A DNA stretch of 64,000 nt from Conexibacter sp. S30A1. Its GTDB lineage: Bacteria; Actinomycetota; Thermoleophilia; Solirubrobacterales; Solirubrobacteraceae. The notes below the pieces were generated by a model. That model ran no database searches and was not told where the DNA came from. It saw nothing but the letters and a program-made list of their open reading frames with translations. The stretch's first letter is position 1. Each line of letters starts with the position of its first letter. The translations under genes were made by a program, and so were the position numbers. This document shows, piece after piece, positions 17,330 through 26,182 of the stretch. The stretch is from the NCBI RefSeq assembly GCF_023330665.1, contig NZ_CP097127.1:3100001-3164000 (forward strand). The letters are read 5' to 3'.

Positions 17330-18205
17330 ATGGCCAACATCATTTGGACCGGGCTAGTGCTAGGTTCGGTCTACGCACTTGTGGCAACTGGGTTCACCAT
17401 CGCAATGGTCCCGACGGGCGTCTTCAACTTCGCTCAAGGGGCAATCGTGGTGGCGGGTACCTTCTTCACCTATCAGTTCCTGTCGGTTTCGGGCGTCGCC
17501 ACTGGCTGGACACTTGCCCTGACGACGTTGATAGGCGCGGGAGCGGGGCTTCTGTGCGAGGTATTGACTGTCCGACCCCTCAGATGGGCCCGTGGTTCGG
17601 TCGACAACGCCATGGTCACGACTGTGGGCGCGTCGACCGCGATCATCGGGCTGGTGGGCGCAAATTGGGGATACGTTCCGTTACTCGTGCCGTTTCACGG
17701 ACCGAGCGGCTTTCTTCACTTACTCGGTGCCGTAACAACGCCGATCCAGATCATCACGGTCGGGTCTGCGATTGCTGCTGCACTTGGGTTCGAAGCGCTC
17801 TTTCGCTTCACTCGGCGCGGCCAGGCTTGCCTGGCCGTCGCCGAAGACCGCGACCCCGCGATGCTCCGAGGCGTCAACGTCAGCACGCTTTCAATCGCGG
17901 CTTTCTCCGCAGCCGGAGCATTCGGCGGTCTCGCGGGTTTTATCATCGGCCCGACTACCTATGCGGATGCATCACTCGGTGCCACATTGGCGCTCTACGG
18001 GTTCGTGGCCGCGGCATTTGGAGGGCAGGGCAGCTTCGCTGGCGGACTCGCCGGCGGCTTCGTGGTTGGCATAGTCGCGACGTTCGCATCCACTTACCTA
18101 GGAGCCAACTACAGCGACCTTGCCGTGCTGGTGCTGCTGCTCGTCACCTTGGGGCTACGGCCGCAGGGGCTTGGAAAGGGCGGTGCTCATGCCCGGATTG
18201 TCTAA
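17330..18205 (+). CDS. Branched-chain-type ABC permease, LivH-like, 291 aa
   Basis: A membrane permease with about eight hydrophobic segments. It has the LivH signature opening IWTGLVLGSVYALVATGFTI and the coupling region RGQACLAVAEDRDPAMLRGVNVSTL. The C-terminus runs GFVAAAFGGQGSFAGGLAGGFVVG into a final helix. Length is normal. It starts 28 bp after the binding-protein gene, and its last 17 bp overlap the start of the fused permease/ATPase gene, so the three form one operon. It should pair with the LivM-like half of the fused protein. Confidence 0.93.
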   Translation: MANIIWTGLVLGSVYALVATGFTIAMVPTGVFNFAQGAIVVAGTFFTYQFLSVSGVATGWTLALTTLIGAGAGLLCEVLTVRPLRWARGSVDNAMVTTVGASTAIIGLVGANWGYVPLLVPFHGPSGFLHLLGAVTTPIQIITVGSAIAAALGFEALFRFTRRGQACLAVAEDRDPAMLRGVNVSTLSIAAFSAAGAFGGLAGFIIGPTTYADASLGATLALYGFVAAAFGGQGSFAGGLAGGFVVGIVATFASTYLGANYSDLAVLVLLLVTLGLRPQGLGKGGAHARIV

Positions 18206-20915
18206 GCGGAGCGCGGACAAGGCCAAAAGCGTGAATCAAGGTCCCGAGCAGCGCTCGGAGGCCGCAGCATGGCGCCGCTACTGGGCGCGATGGCTCCTTG
18301 GCGAGAGGTTGCCATTTGCCTTGCCGATGGTTCTGGCGCTCGCCGTGATTCTCTTCCCGTTTTGGTCGGGAAGCAACTACTGGATGCTTGAGATTCCACT
18401 CATCCTGTGCTTTGCGCTGGTGGTGAGCGGAGTAAACCTCAGTTTCGGGTTTGCCGGCGAATTGCAGCTCGGGCAGGTCTTCATGTTCGCCATTGGTGCC
18501 TACATCCCGATGGTGCTCGCCACTCAAGGGGTTACCACGGACGTCATCGTGCTCATGGTCGTTGGTGCCCTCGTTGCGACGGTCTCCGGAGTGTTCGTCG
18601 CGGTGCCGGCCATGCGGATCGGCGGTTGGGCACTAGCGATGGCGTCGTTCTTCTTAGTGATCACGATTCCGGACCTGACGAGCATCTTTCAGAGCGACAC
18701 GGGCGGGCTCAACGGGCTTACGAACATCCCGAATCCATCGCTGTTCGGAATTCCTCTAGGTGAGACAGGGTTGTTCGAGGTTACGGCGGTGGTGACGGTA
18801 CTGTGGTTTGCTTGTTACCGTAACCTAGTGACATCCCGCTACGGGGTTGTGTTTCGTGTGCTGCGCGAATCACCGGTCCTGACGCAGTCACTGGGCTTCT
18901 CGACATTCCGACTCAAGACCAGCGTGTATACGCTGGGCGCCCTGCCGGCCGGAGTCGCCGGCTGCCTCTACGGATTCCTCACGCTGGTGCTTGAGCCCAC
19001 GGACTTCGGCTTCAACCTTGGGATCGGGACGGTCGCCGCAAGCCTCTTCGGCGGCACCGAGAGCGTGTACGGGGTGTTGTTCGGCGCGGCAGTCCTCCAG
19101 CTAGGCCCGGAGAAGTCGGCGGTGTTTTCCAACTACTCGCCGGTCGTGTATGGGGGATTCCTGATCCTTGCGGCTGTGTTGCTGCGAGGAGGTGTTGCCA
19201 GCCTCGGCAAGGTCGGGCTTCACAAGGTTGCGCTATGGCTCGATCCAAGTCTAGCCTCAGAGACCATCTTGGACGCTAACCCGGGCGTTGACAGCGGCTT
19301 TGACCGGCTGACGCATCACGGCCATCGCCCGGCCCATGAGTCCCGAACGGGGTCGGGGCTCGTGAAGCTCATGGGGCAGCGTCTGGACGTTACCGGCATC
19401 AACATGTCTTTCGGAGGCGTTCGAGCACTGCAGGACGTTACATTGAGCGCAGAGCCAGGTCGCGTTACCGCTTTGATCGGCTCCAACGGCTCCGGCAAGA
19501 CGACACTGCTCAACGTCATTTGCGGGTACGCGAAGCCTCAGTCCGGGTCGGTTACGCTTGACGGACAGGACCTCTTGCGGAAGAAGCCCCACCAGATCGC
19601 GCGCCTGGGGATCGGACGGACGTTCCAGACCCCGGCAATCCCCCGCGGTGTATCCGTTCGTGACGTTGTGGCCTCAGGTCGTTACGCGAAGGATCACCTG
19701 GGCTTCCTAGCATCGATTTTCCGCGTGCCACGGTACTGGCGAGCGCAACGCGCTGACCGCCGCGAGGCGATGGCGCTGCTCGATCGCGTCGGTCTCGCGG
19801 GTATCGCCGCGCAAGAGGCCGCAAGTCTGCCGTTGGGAACACGCCGGCTGGTTGAGGTGGTGCGTGCACTCTGCGCCGGCCCGGGCCTGATCTTGCTGGA
19901 CGAGCCCGCCTCCGGACTCAACGAAGAAGAAGCGACACGACTGGCGGCGCTCGTCGGGATGATGGCTCAGGCGGGCGCGGCGGTAATCGTAATCGAGCAT
20001 AACTTCCGGTTCATACGCAGCATCTCGCATTCCATCAACGTCCTGCATCTTGGGCGCCTGATCGCGACTGGGACCGCTGAGGAGATCGCCGAGGACCGTC
20101 AAGTGATCGAGAGTTACCTAGGCGAAGCTCATGGGAAGTCGGGATCGGCTGACCGGCACGAGCGGACCGAGCAGTCTGTCGTCGCGACGGCCACATCGGC
20201 TGAGCCGCTGCTCGTTGTTGAGTCGTTGGAGTCCGGTTACGGAGACCTGCGCGTCCTGCGCGGCCTCTCGCTGTCGGTCGCGCCCGGCAGCATCGAGGTC
20301 ATCTTGGGCCGAAACGGGGTCGGCAAGACGACGCTTCTCTCAGCGCTTGCTGGGTTGCTGCCAACATGGACGGGGTCGATCACTCTGGGTGGCCGGCCCG
20401 TACACCGCCTTGCGCCGTACCGCCGAGCAGCAGCAGGCATCGTTCTGGTGCAAGAGGGCAAGCGGATCTTCCGTCAGCGCACCGTCTGGCAGAACGTGAT
20501 GCTTGGTACCTACACCCAGAAACTGAACCGGAGAGACCGCGAAGCGCTCTGCCAACAGGTATTGGCCGGGTTCCCGGCGCTTCTGGGCCGGCTCAGCGAG
20601 CGGGCCGATGGGCTGTCCGGCGGTCAGCAGCAGATGCTCGCCATCGCGCAGGCGCTCGCCTCTAGGCCAAGTATCCTCCTTCTCGACGAACCATCCGCCG
20701 GTCTCGCGCCCGCGATCGTTGACGAGCTCTTCGGTCGGCTTCGGAGCCTCGCCGACGACGGGCTGAGCATCCTGTTGGTCGAGCAGCTCGCCGACAAGGC
20801 GATCGCGATCGCCGACCACGTCACGCTGCTCGACGATGGGCACGTGGTGACGTCGGGCCCGCCGTCACAGTTCGCCGACGCTCAGGCACTCGAGAGCGCG
20901 TATTTCGGGCTCTAA
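18189..20915 (+). CDS. Fused LivM permease-LivG ATPase-LivF ATPase, 908 aa
   Basis: A single uninterrupted frame holds three normally separate subunits. Residues about 30-345 are a LivM-like permease with multiple hydrophobic helices and NLSFGFAGELQLGQVFMFAIGAY. After a hydrophilic linker, residues about 395-650 are a LivG-like ATPase: Walker A GSNGSGKTT near 430, Walker B LILLDEPASGLNEEE near 566, and the unusual signature SLPLGTRRLVEV in place of LSGGQ. Residues about 680-908 are a LivF-like ATPase: Walker A GRNGVGKTT, signature LSGGQQQ, Walker B ILLLDEPSAGLAP. A longer frame to 18120 lies inside the LivH gene; ATG 18189 is preferred. The alcohol dehydrogenase gene follows 17 bp later. Confidence 0.9.
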   Translation: MPGLSKRSADKAKSVNQGPEQRSEAAAWRRYWARWLLGERLPFALPMVLALAVILFPFWSGSNYWMLEIPLILCFALVVSGVNLSFGFAGELQLGQVFMFAIGAYIPMVLATQGVTTDVIVLMVVGALVATVSGVFVAVPAMRIGGWALAMASFFLVITIPDLTSIFQSDTGGLNGLTNIPNPSLFGIPLGETGLFEVTAVVTVLWFACYRNLVTSRYGVVFRVLRESPVLTQSLGFSTFRLKTSVYTLGALPAGVAGCLYGFLTLVLEPTDFGFNLGIGTVAASLFGGTESVYGVLFGAAVLQLGPEKSAVFSNYSPVVYGGFLILAAVLLRGGVASLGKVGLHKVALWLDPSLASETILDANPGVDSGFDRLTHHGHRPAHESRTGSGLVKLMGQRLDVTGINMSFGGVRALQDVTLSAEPGRVTALIGSNGSGKTTLLNVICGYAKPQSGSVTLDGQDLLRKKPHQIARLGIGRTFQTPAIPRGVSVRDVVASGRYAKDHLGFLASIFRVPRYWRAQRADRREAMALLDRVGLAGIAAQEAASLPLGTRRLVEVVRALCAGPGLILLDEPASGLNEEEATRLAALVGMMAQAGAAVIVIEHNFRFIRSISHSINVLHLGRLIATGTAEEIAEDRQVIESYLGEAHGKSGSADRHERTEQSVVATATSAEPLLVVESLESGYGDLRVLRGLSLSVAPGSIEVILGRNGVGKTTLLSALAGLLPTWTGSITLGGRPVHRLAPYRRAAAGIVLVQEGKRIFRQRTVWQNVMLGTYTQKLNRRDREALCQQVLAGFPALLGRLSERADGLSGGQQQMLAIAQALASRPSILLLDEPSAGLAPAIVDELFGRLRSLADDGLSILLVEQLADKAIAIADHVTLLDDGHVVTSGPPSQFADAQALESAYFGL

Positions 20916-20932
20916 CGACAAGAGGAGCCGGC

Positions 20933-22018
20933 ATGTTCAAAACGAACGCACTAGTCACGAAAGGACCCAAGCAGGGTTTCCGGCGCACACGAATCGAACG
21001 ACGCGATGTCGGACGGCTCGACGTGCTGATTGACATCGCCTATTGCGGCATATGCCACTCCGACGTCTCCTACGTCGACAACGAATGGGGCCGGACCATC
21101 TTCCCGCTGGTGCCGGGCCACGAGATTGCCGGTGTCGTGTCGGCGGTCGGCAGTGACGTCACCCGATTCTCTCCCGGCGATCGCGTGGGTGTTGGGTGTC
21201 TCGTCGACACATGCGGCGAGTGCCACAACTGTCTGGCTGGGCACGAGAACCACTGTCAGGGACAGCGTACGTCGACCTACAGCTCGCGTGATCGAGACGG
21301 ACGCGCCACAGACGGTGGCTACAGCGAACAGATCGTTGTGACGGAGGACTTCGTCGTACGAATCCCTGAGACCCTCTCGCTCGAGACGGCCGCACCACTG
21401 CTGTGCGCCGGCATCACCGTCTACTCGCCGCTGACTCGCTGGGGCGCAGGCCCCGGAACCCGAGTCGGCGTACTCGGCCTCGGCGGCCTCGGCCACGTCG
21501 CACTCCAGATCGCGCGCGCGCTTGGAGCACGAACGACCGTCTTCGACCTCGACCCGGCAAAACGTGACGACGCTCTCCGGCTCGGCGCCGATGCTTACAT
21601 AACAGCCACGGACTCGGCATCTCTCGAGGCGCTGGCCAGCTCTCTGGATCTCATGATCTGCACGGTCCCTGCGAACCTCGACCTCAACACCTATCTCGCG
21701 ATGCTGGACGTAGACGGCAAGTTCGTCGTCATTGGCGTCCCGAGTAAGGCCCTGACGATCGACGCGTTCTCATTGATCATCAATCAACGCGCGTTGGCAG
21801 GGTCGCGGATCGGCAATCTCAAGGAGACCCAGCAGATGCTCGACTTCTGCGCCGCCCACCAAATCGGTGCCGAGGTCGAGGTGATCTCGGCCGACGAGGT
21901 TGAAAGAGCCTACGGGCGCGTGCGCGCGGGAGACGTACGCTTTCGGTTTGTGCTCGACACCTCCACGATCCGGACGCTGGGAGAGGAAAGCAAACGCGCG
22001 TCGTCGCTGGTGGCTTGA
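20933..22018 (+). CDS. Zinc-dependent alcohol dehydrogenase 1, 361 aa
   Basis: A medium-chain dehydrogenase of the cinnamyl-alcohol/YahK-like group. Catalytic-zinc residues are Cys in CGICHSDVSY and His-Glu in VPGHEIAGVV. The four structural-zinc cysteines lie in DTCGECHNCLAGHENHC. The Rossmann motif is GLGGLGHVALQIA. It should interconvert a primary alcohol and an aldehyde with NAD(P). It begins 17 bp after the transporter gene with an AGAGGAG site and closes the first transcription unit. The promoter of the next unit overlaps its stop codon. Its paralogue is at 25074; the two differ enough to suggest different substrates or directions. Confidence 0.92.
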   Translation: MFKTNALVTKGPKQGFRRTRIERRDVGRLDVLIDIAYCGICHSDVSYVDNEWGRTIFPLVPGHEIAGVVSAVGSDVTRFSPGDRVGVGCLVDTCGECHNCLAGHENHCQGQRTSTYSSRDRDGRATDGGYSEQIVVTEDFVVRIPETLSLETAAPLLCAGITVYSPLTRWGAGPGTRVGVLGLGGLGHVALQIARALGARTTVFDLDPAKRDDALRLGADAYITATDSASLEALASSLDLMICTVPANLDLNTYLAMLDVDGKFVVIGVPSKALTIDAFSLIINQRALAGSRIGNLKETQQMLDFCAAHQIGAEVEVISADEVERAYGRVRAGDVRFRFVLDTSTIRTLGEESKRASSLVA

Positions 22019-22083
22019 CGAGGTGGCTCACGCGGAGTAACGTGGTTCGTTCCGATTTAGGATCGCTAATTCGCAAATCCGAA
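22015..22083 (+). promoter_or_regulatory. Promoter with palindromic operator, site B (ALDH operon)
   Basis: TTGACG at 22015-22020, a 17-bp spacer and TAACGT at 22038-22043, followed by TTCGCAAATCCGAA at 22070-22083. A TCCGATTT at 22051 mirrors AAATCCGA at 22075, giving a longer dyad. The -35 overlaps the stop codon of the upstream gene. The operator ends 5 bp before the proposed TTG start. Confidence 0.5.
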
Positions 22084-22088
22084 CAGGT

Positions 22089-23573
22089 TTGAGTGAGAAA
22101 GTGAAACAGGCAGGAAACGCGACAGGCGCAGCCGTCGGCGTGGACGACGGACTCCACACCGTGATCGAGCGCGACAAGATCTTCGTCAACGGCAGCTGGC
22201 AGCAGTCAACAAGCGACGAGGTCATCGCCGTCATCAACCCTGCGACCGAAGAGACGCTCGCGGTCGTCCCGAAGGGCACGTCTCAGGATGTCGAAGCCGC
22301 CGTGACGGCGGCTGCAGGCGCGCTCGAGAGCTGGGGAGCATCGTCGCACGACGAGCGCGCGGCGGTCCTCAACAGGATGGCCGACCTGATCGACGAGCGC
22401 GCAAGTGACATCACGCGAACGATCGTCAGTGAGATGGGCCAGCCCGAGCGTCTGGCAGCGGCGCTACAGACAGCCTCGCCCGCGGAGAACCTGCGCATCA
22501 TCGCCTCGAGTATCGAGGAGGTCGTCTGGAGCGAGCAGATCGCGAAGACGAGTGTCCAGCGGCTCCCGGTGGGGGTAGTCGGTGCGATCACCCCCTGGAA
22601 CGTTCCGCTCCTGATGATCTGCATGAAGGTCGGCGCGGCGCTATCCGCCGGATGCCCGGTGGTCTTGAAGGGCAGTGAGATCGCGCCCTTGAGCTCATTC
22701 ATCTTTGCCGAGATCGCACAGGAGGCAGGAGTGCCGGACGGGGTCCTGAACCTCGTCAGCGGCACCGGGCCAGAGGTCGGCGAGGCACTGGTCTCGCACC
22801 CACTCGTCGACATGGTCTCTCTCACCGGTTCTGTGAGGGCCGGTCGGCGCGTAATGGAGCTCGCAGCCCAATCAGTCAAGCGAGTGGGGCTCGAGCTTGG
22901 CGGGAAGTCGGCGAACATCATCTTTGAGGACGCCGACTTCGACAGAGCGGTCGCTGACGGAATTGCCGATGCGTTTCGGAACGCCGGACAAGCTTGCGGT
23001 GGATTGACCCGCGTTCTGGTCCCCGAGCGACGGCTGGCGCAGGCGGCCGAGCTGGCTGTAGCGACGGCACAGGGTTTCGTCGTGGGCGACCCGTTCGACC
23101 CGGCGTCGACGATCGGACCCGTGGCGACGGAGGGCCAGCGCGACCGCATCCGTGGCTATATCAACACGGGCATCGCGGAAGGAGCAGCACTCCTGACCGG
23201 CGGACCGGAGGCGCCTGTCGGGCTCGACTACGGGTTCTACGTGAAGCCGACCGTCTTCACAGGAGACAACACGATGCGTGTGGCCCGCGAAGAGATCTTC
23301 GGACCCGTCGTTGTGATCATCCCTTTCGCCGACGAAGCGGACGCTATCCGTATTGCCAACGACTCGCCCTACGGTCTCGCCGCCGGAATCTGGTGCGGAG
23401 AGGACGAACACGCAAGACTGCTCGCTTCCAAGCTGCGTGTGGGGCGCGTGCGCATCAACGGATCAGCGGTGAACCGCCGCGCGCCGCATGGGGGCTTCAA
23501 GCTCTCCGGCATCGGCCGGGAATGGGGCCGCTTCGGGATTGAAGAGTTTCTCGAGTATCAAGCTGTTGGTTAG
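22089..23573 (+). CDS. Aldehyde dehydrogenase 1, 494 aa
   Basis: An NAD(P)-dependent aldehyde dehydrogenase of the main ALDH superfamily. The catalytic Cys is residue 303 in NAGQACGGLTR, the general base Glu lies in GLELGGKSAN, the Rossmann-like stretch is LTGSVRAGRRV, and the oxyanion Asn lies in ITPWNVPL. The residues after the Cys (Gly-Gly) differ from the common Ser-Ala or Asn-Ala and are shared with the second ALDH. The start is uncertain: TTG 22089, GTG 22101 or GTG 22161 are all in frame, and none has a strong ribosome binding site. It is the first gene of the second transcription unit. Confidence 0.93.
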   Translation: MSEKVKQAGNATGAAVGVDDGLHTVIERDKIFVNGSWQQSTSDEVIAVINPATEETLAVVPKGTSQDVEAAVTAAAGALESWGASSHDERAAVLNRMADLIDERASDITRTIVSEMGQPERLAAALQTASPAENLRIIASSIEEVVWSEQIAKTSVQRLPVGVVGAITPWNVPLLMICMKVGAALSAGCPVVLKGSEIAPLSSFIFAEIAQEAGVPDGVLNLVSGTGPEVGEALVSHPLVDMVSLTGSVRAGRRVMELAAQSVKRVGLELGGKSANIIFEDADFDRAVADGIADAFRNAGQACGGLTRVLVPERRLAQAAELAVATAQGFVVGDPFDPASTIGPVATEGQRDRIRGYINTGIAEGAALLTGGPEAPVGLDYGFYVKPTVFTGDNTMRVAREEIFGPVVVIIPFADEADAIRIANDSPYGLAAGIWCGEDEHARLLASKLRVGRVRINGSAVNRRAPHGGFKLSGIGREWGRFGIEEFLEYQAVG

Positions 23574-23625
23574 CGCCCGAGTGCAACCACGCCCATTCAT
23601 TTTCAGAACGAGGAGAACGACCCAA

Positions 23626-25077
23626 ATGACCACGGTTTCCGAAGAGCAGCGCACGGCTCAGTACACGACCGCGACAGACATCTTCGTTGGCGGTGAATGG
23701 CGCAAGTCATCCGCCACCGAGACGATCGCGGTCATCAACCCGGCAACCGAGGAAACGATCGGCGAGGTGGCTCGCGGCACCGCCGAGGACGTAGATCTCG
23801 CCGCCAAGGCGGCCGCCGCCGCATTCGACGGCTGGTCACAGACGCCGAACGGCGAGCGTGCCGCCGCGATTCACCGGCTTGCAGATCTGCTCGAGGTCCG
23901 TGGCGACGAACTCACGAAGCTGATCGTCAGCGAGGTTGGACAGCCCATTACGTTCGCAGTCGGATCCCAGACTGACGTCGCCGTCAGCGACCTCAGACAC
24001 TTCGCCGACGCAATCAACGATGTCGCGTGGGTCGAACTAGTCGAGGACTTCATGGTCCGTCGTGAACCTGCCGGCGTCGTCGGTGCCATCGCAGCATGGA
24101 ACGGACCGCTGCGCTCAGTAGCCCTGAAGGCGGGAGCGGCGCTCGCTGCCGGATGCACCGTCGTTGTCAAGCCGAGCGAGATCGCCCCGCTCAGCGCCTA
24201 CGTCTTCGCGAACCTCGTGAACGAGGCGGGGATCCCCGCAGGCGTCTTCAACCTCGTCAGCGGAGAGGGTCCCGTCGTCGGCGAGGCGATCGCCTCCCAC
24301 CCGCTGATCGACGTCGTCTCACTGACCGGCTCAGTTCGGGCCGGAAGCCGCGTGATGGAGCTCGGCTCCCGCTCGATCAAACGAATGGCACTCGAACTCG
24401 GGGGAAAGTCCGCCAACGTCATCCTCGAGGACGCAGACCTCGAGCAGGCAATCAACGTCGGTTTGGACGACGCTTTCCGCAATGCAGGTCAGGTTTGCGG
24501 TGGTCTGTCGCGCACGCTCGTTCCCAGAAGCCGCTTGGCCGAAGCTGAGCAGATCGCTGTCGCGAAAGCCGAGAGCTTCCTGATGGGCGATCCGCTGGAC
24601 CCCAGCACAACGCTGGGGCCCGTGATCACCGAGCGCCAGCGCGAACGGATCCGCGACTACATCCGCTCAGCTCAGACCGACGGCGTGCGCATGCTGGTCG
24701 GCGGAGCGGAACAACCCGAAGGCTTCGACTGCGGCTACTACATCAAGGCGACCGTCTTCTCCGGCGACAACCACGACCGACTCGCCCAGGAGGAGATCTT
24801 TGGACCCGTCAACATCATCATTCCCTTCGACAGCGAAGCCGACGCGATTGGGATCGCAAACGATTCTTCCTATGGTCTCGCTGGCGCAGTCTGGAGCGGC
24901 GACCCGGAACATGCGCGCGCCGTTGCCGCCCGGCTGCGTACAGGGCGCATCCGCATCAACGGCACACCAATCAACATGAAGGCCCCGCACGGCGGCTTCA
25001 AGCTGTCTGGCATCGGGCGCGAGATGGGGCGCTACGGAATCGAAGAGTTCCTTGAATACAAATCCGTGATCGGATGA
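23626..25077 (+). CDS. Aldehyde dehydrogenase 2, 483 aa
   Basis: A paralogue of the upstream ALDH with the same architecture. The catalytic Cys is residue 291 in NAGQVCGGLSR, Glu lies in ALELGGKSAN, and the Asn position reads IAAWNGPLRS. Start ATG 23626 follows a good GAGGAG site; a longer frame to 23488 overlaps the previous gene and is discarded. The stop overlaps the ATG of the second alcohol dehydrogenase (ATGA), so these two are translationally coupled and probably act in sequence. Two ALDHs in tandem suggest oxidation of two carbonyls or of two successive intermediates. Confidence 0.93.
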   Translation: MTTVSEEQRTAQYTTATDIFVGGEWRKSSATETIAVINPATEETIGEVARGTAEDVDLAAKAAAAAFDGWSQTPNGERAAAIHRLADLLEVRGDELTKLIVSEVGQPITFAVGSQTDVAVSDLRHFADAINDVAWVELVEDFMVRREPAGVVGAIAAWNGPLRSVALKAGAALAAGCTVVVKPSEIAPLSAYVFANLVNEAGIPAGVFNLVSGEGPVVGEAIASHPLIDVVSLTGSVRAGSRVMELGSRSIKRMALELGGKSANVILEDADLEQAINVGLDDAFRNAGQVCGGLSRTLVPRSRLAEAEQIAVAKAESFLMGDPLDPSTTLGPVITERQRERIRDYIRSAQTDGVRMLVGGAEQPEGFDCGYYIKATVFSGDNHDRLAQEEIFGPVNIIIPFDSEADAIGIANDSSYGLAGAVWSGDPEHARAVAARLRTGRIRINGTPINMKAPHGGFKLSGIGREMGRYGIEEFLEYKSVIG

Positions 25078-26168
25078 GCCCGTCGCACGCAGACACCGCC
25101 GCGATCGCCCGCAAGCAGGCGATTACCGCCTACGCCCGGGCAATGACGAGCGCCACGGCGAGCTTCGAGACGATCGAGATAGAACGGCGCGAACTCGGCC
25201 CCCACGACGTGCTCATCGAAATTGCCTACGTCGGGATCTGCCACACCGACGTGCACCACGCGCGCGCGGAATTCGGACACACCCACTACCCGATCGTCCC
25301 CGGCCACGAGATCGCAGGGACCATCTCAGCGATCGGGAGCGACGTGGCCAAGTTCACGGTTGGCGACGCGGCAGGCATTGGCTGCCTCGTCGACTCCTGC
25401 CGAGAATGCAAAGAGTGCAAGGCCGGCCAGGAGTCCTACTGTCGCACCGGCAAGGTCCTGACCTACAACGGGATCGGGCGCGACGGCGGAGTGACGCTCG
25501 GCGGCTACAGCGAACGCATCGTCGTCGACGAGCGCTTCGCTGTCCTGATCCCGTCAGCGATGCCGTTGCATCAGACCGCACCGCTTATGTGCGCCGGAAT
25601 CACGATGTATCAACCGCTGCGGCACTGGGGAGCGGCGTCAGGCAAGCGCGTCGGGATCATCGGGTTCGGCGGGCTCGGTCATATCGGCGTGCAGATCGCT
25701 CACGCACTCGGCGCGCACGTCACCGTGATCAACAAGACCGAAGAGCAGGCCGACGACGCCCGCCGAATGGGCGCCGCCGACTTTCGCATCACGTCCGACG
25801 CGCGCACGTACAGCGAGCTTGCCGGCTCGCTCGACCTGATCGTCTCCACCGTGCCGGCCAGCTACGACATGAATGCTCATCTGAACCTGCTCGATCAGGA
25901 CGGTGTCTTCGTCAACCTCGGTGTGCCCGAAAAGCCACTCAGCATCGAGCCCTATTCGCTGCTGACACACCGCCGATCACTAGCCGGCTCCATGAGCGGT
26001 GGCATGCCCGAGACCCAAGAGATGGTCGACTTCTGCGCCGAGCATCACATCGGTGCGGAGGTCGAGATCATCGAAGCTGGCTACATCGACCAGGCGTTCG
26101 ACCGGCTCGTCGCAAGCGACGTTCGCTATCGCTTCGTCATCGACGCAAGCACGTTCGCGTCCGACTAG
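25074..26168 (+). CDS. Zinc-dependent alcohol dehydrogenase 2, 364 aa
   Basis: The same medium-chain family as the gene at 20933. Catalytic zinc residues lie in VGICHTDVHHA and VPGHEIAGTI. The structural cysteines lie in DSCRECKECKAGQESYC and the cofactor motif is GFGGLGHIGVQIAHAL. It begins in a 4-bp overlap with ALDH 2. Together with the upstream copies the order is ADH-ALDH-ALDH-ADH, a mirror arrangement. NAD(P) preference is not clear from sequence: the residue after the second beta-strand is Asn (VINKTEEQ), where the first paralogue has Asp. Confidence 0.92.
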   Translation: MSPSHADTAAIARKQAITAYARAMTSATASFETIEIERRELGPHDVLIEIAYVGICHTDVHHARAEFGHTHYPIVPGHEIAGTISAIGSDVAKFTVGDAAGIGCLVDSCRECKECKAGQESYCRTGKVLTYNGIGRDGGVTLGGYSERIVVDERFAVLIPSAMPLHQTAPLMCAGITMYQPLRHWGAASGKRVGIIGFGGLGHIGVQIAHALGAHVTVINKTEEQADDARRMGAADFRITSDARTYSELAGSLDLIVSTVPASYDMNAHLNLLDQDGVFVNLGVPEKPLSIEPYSLLTHRRSLAGSMSGGMPETQEMVDFCAEHHIGAEVEIIEAGYIDQAFDRLVASDVRYRFVIDASTFASD

Positions 26169-26182
26169 CAGCAGGCTGCGAG

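Noticed and set aside
25406-26182. Long N-terminal extension of the MmgE/PrpD ORF (715 codons in total)
   Set aside because: It is an out-of-frame shadow of the alcohol dehydrogenase gene. The family match begins at the ATG at 26183, 14 bp after the dehydrogenase stop.
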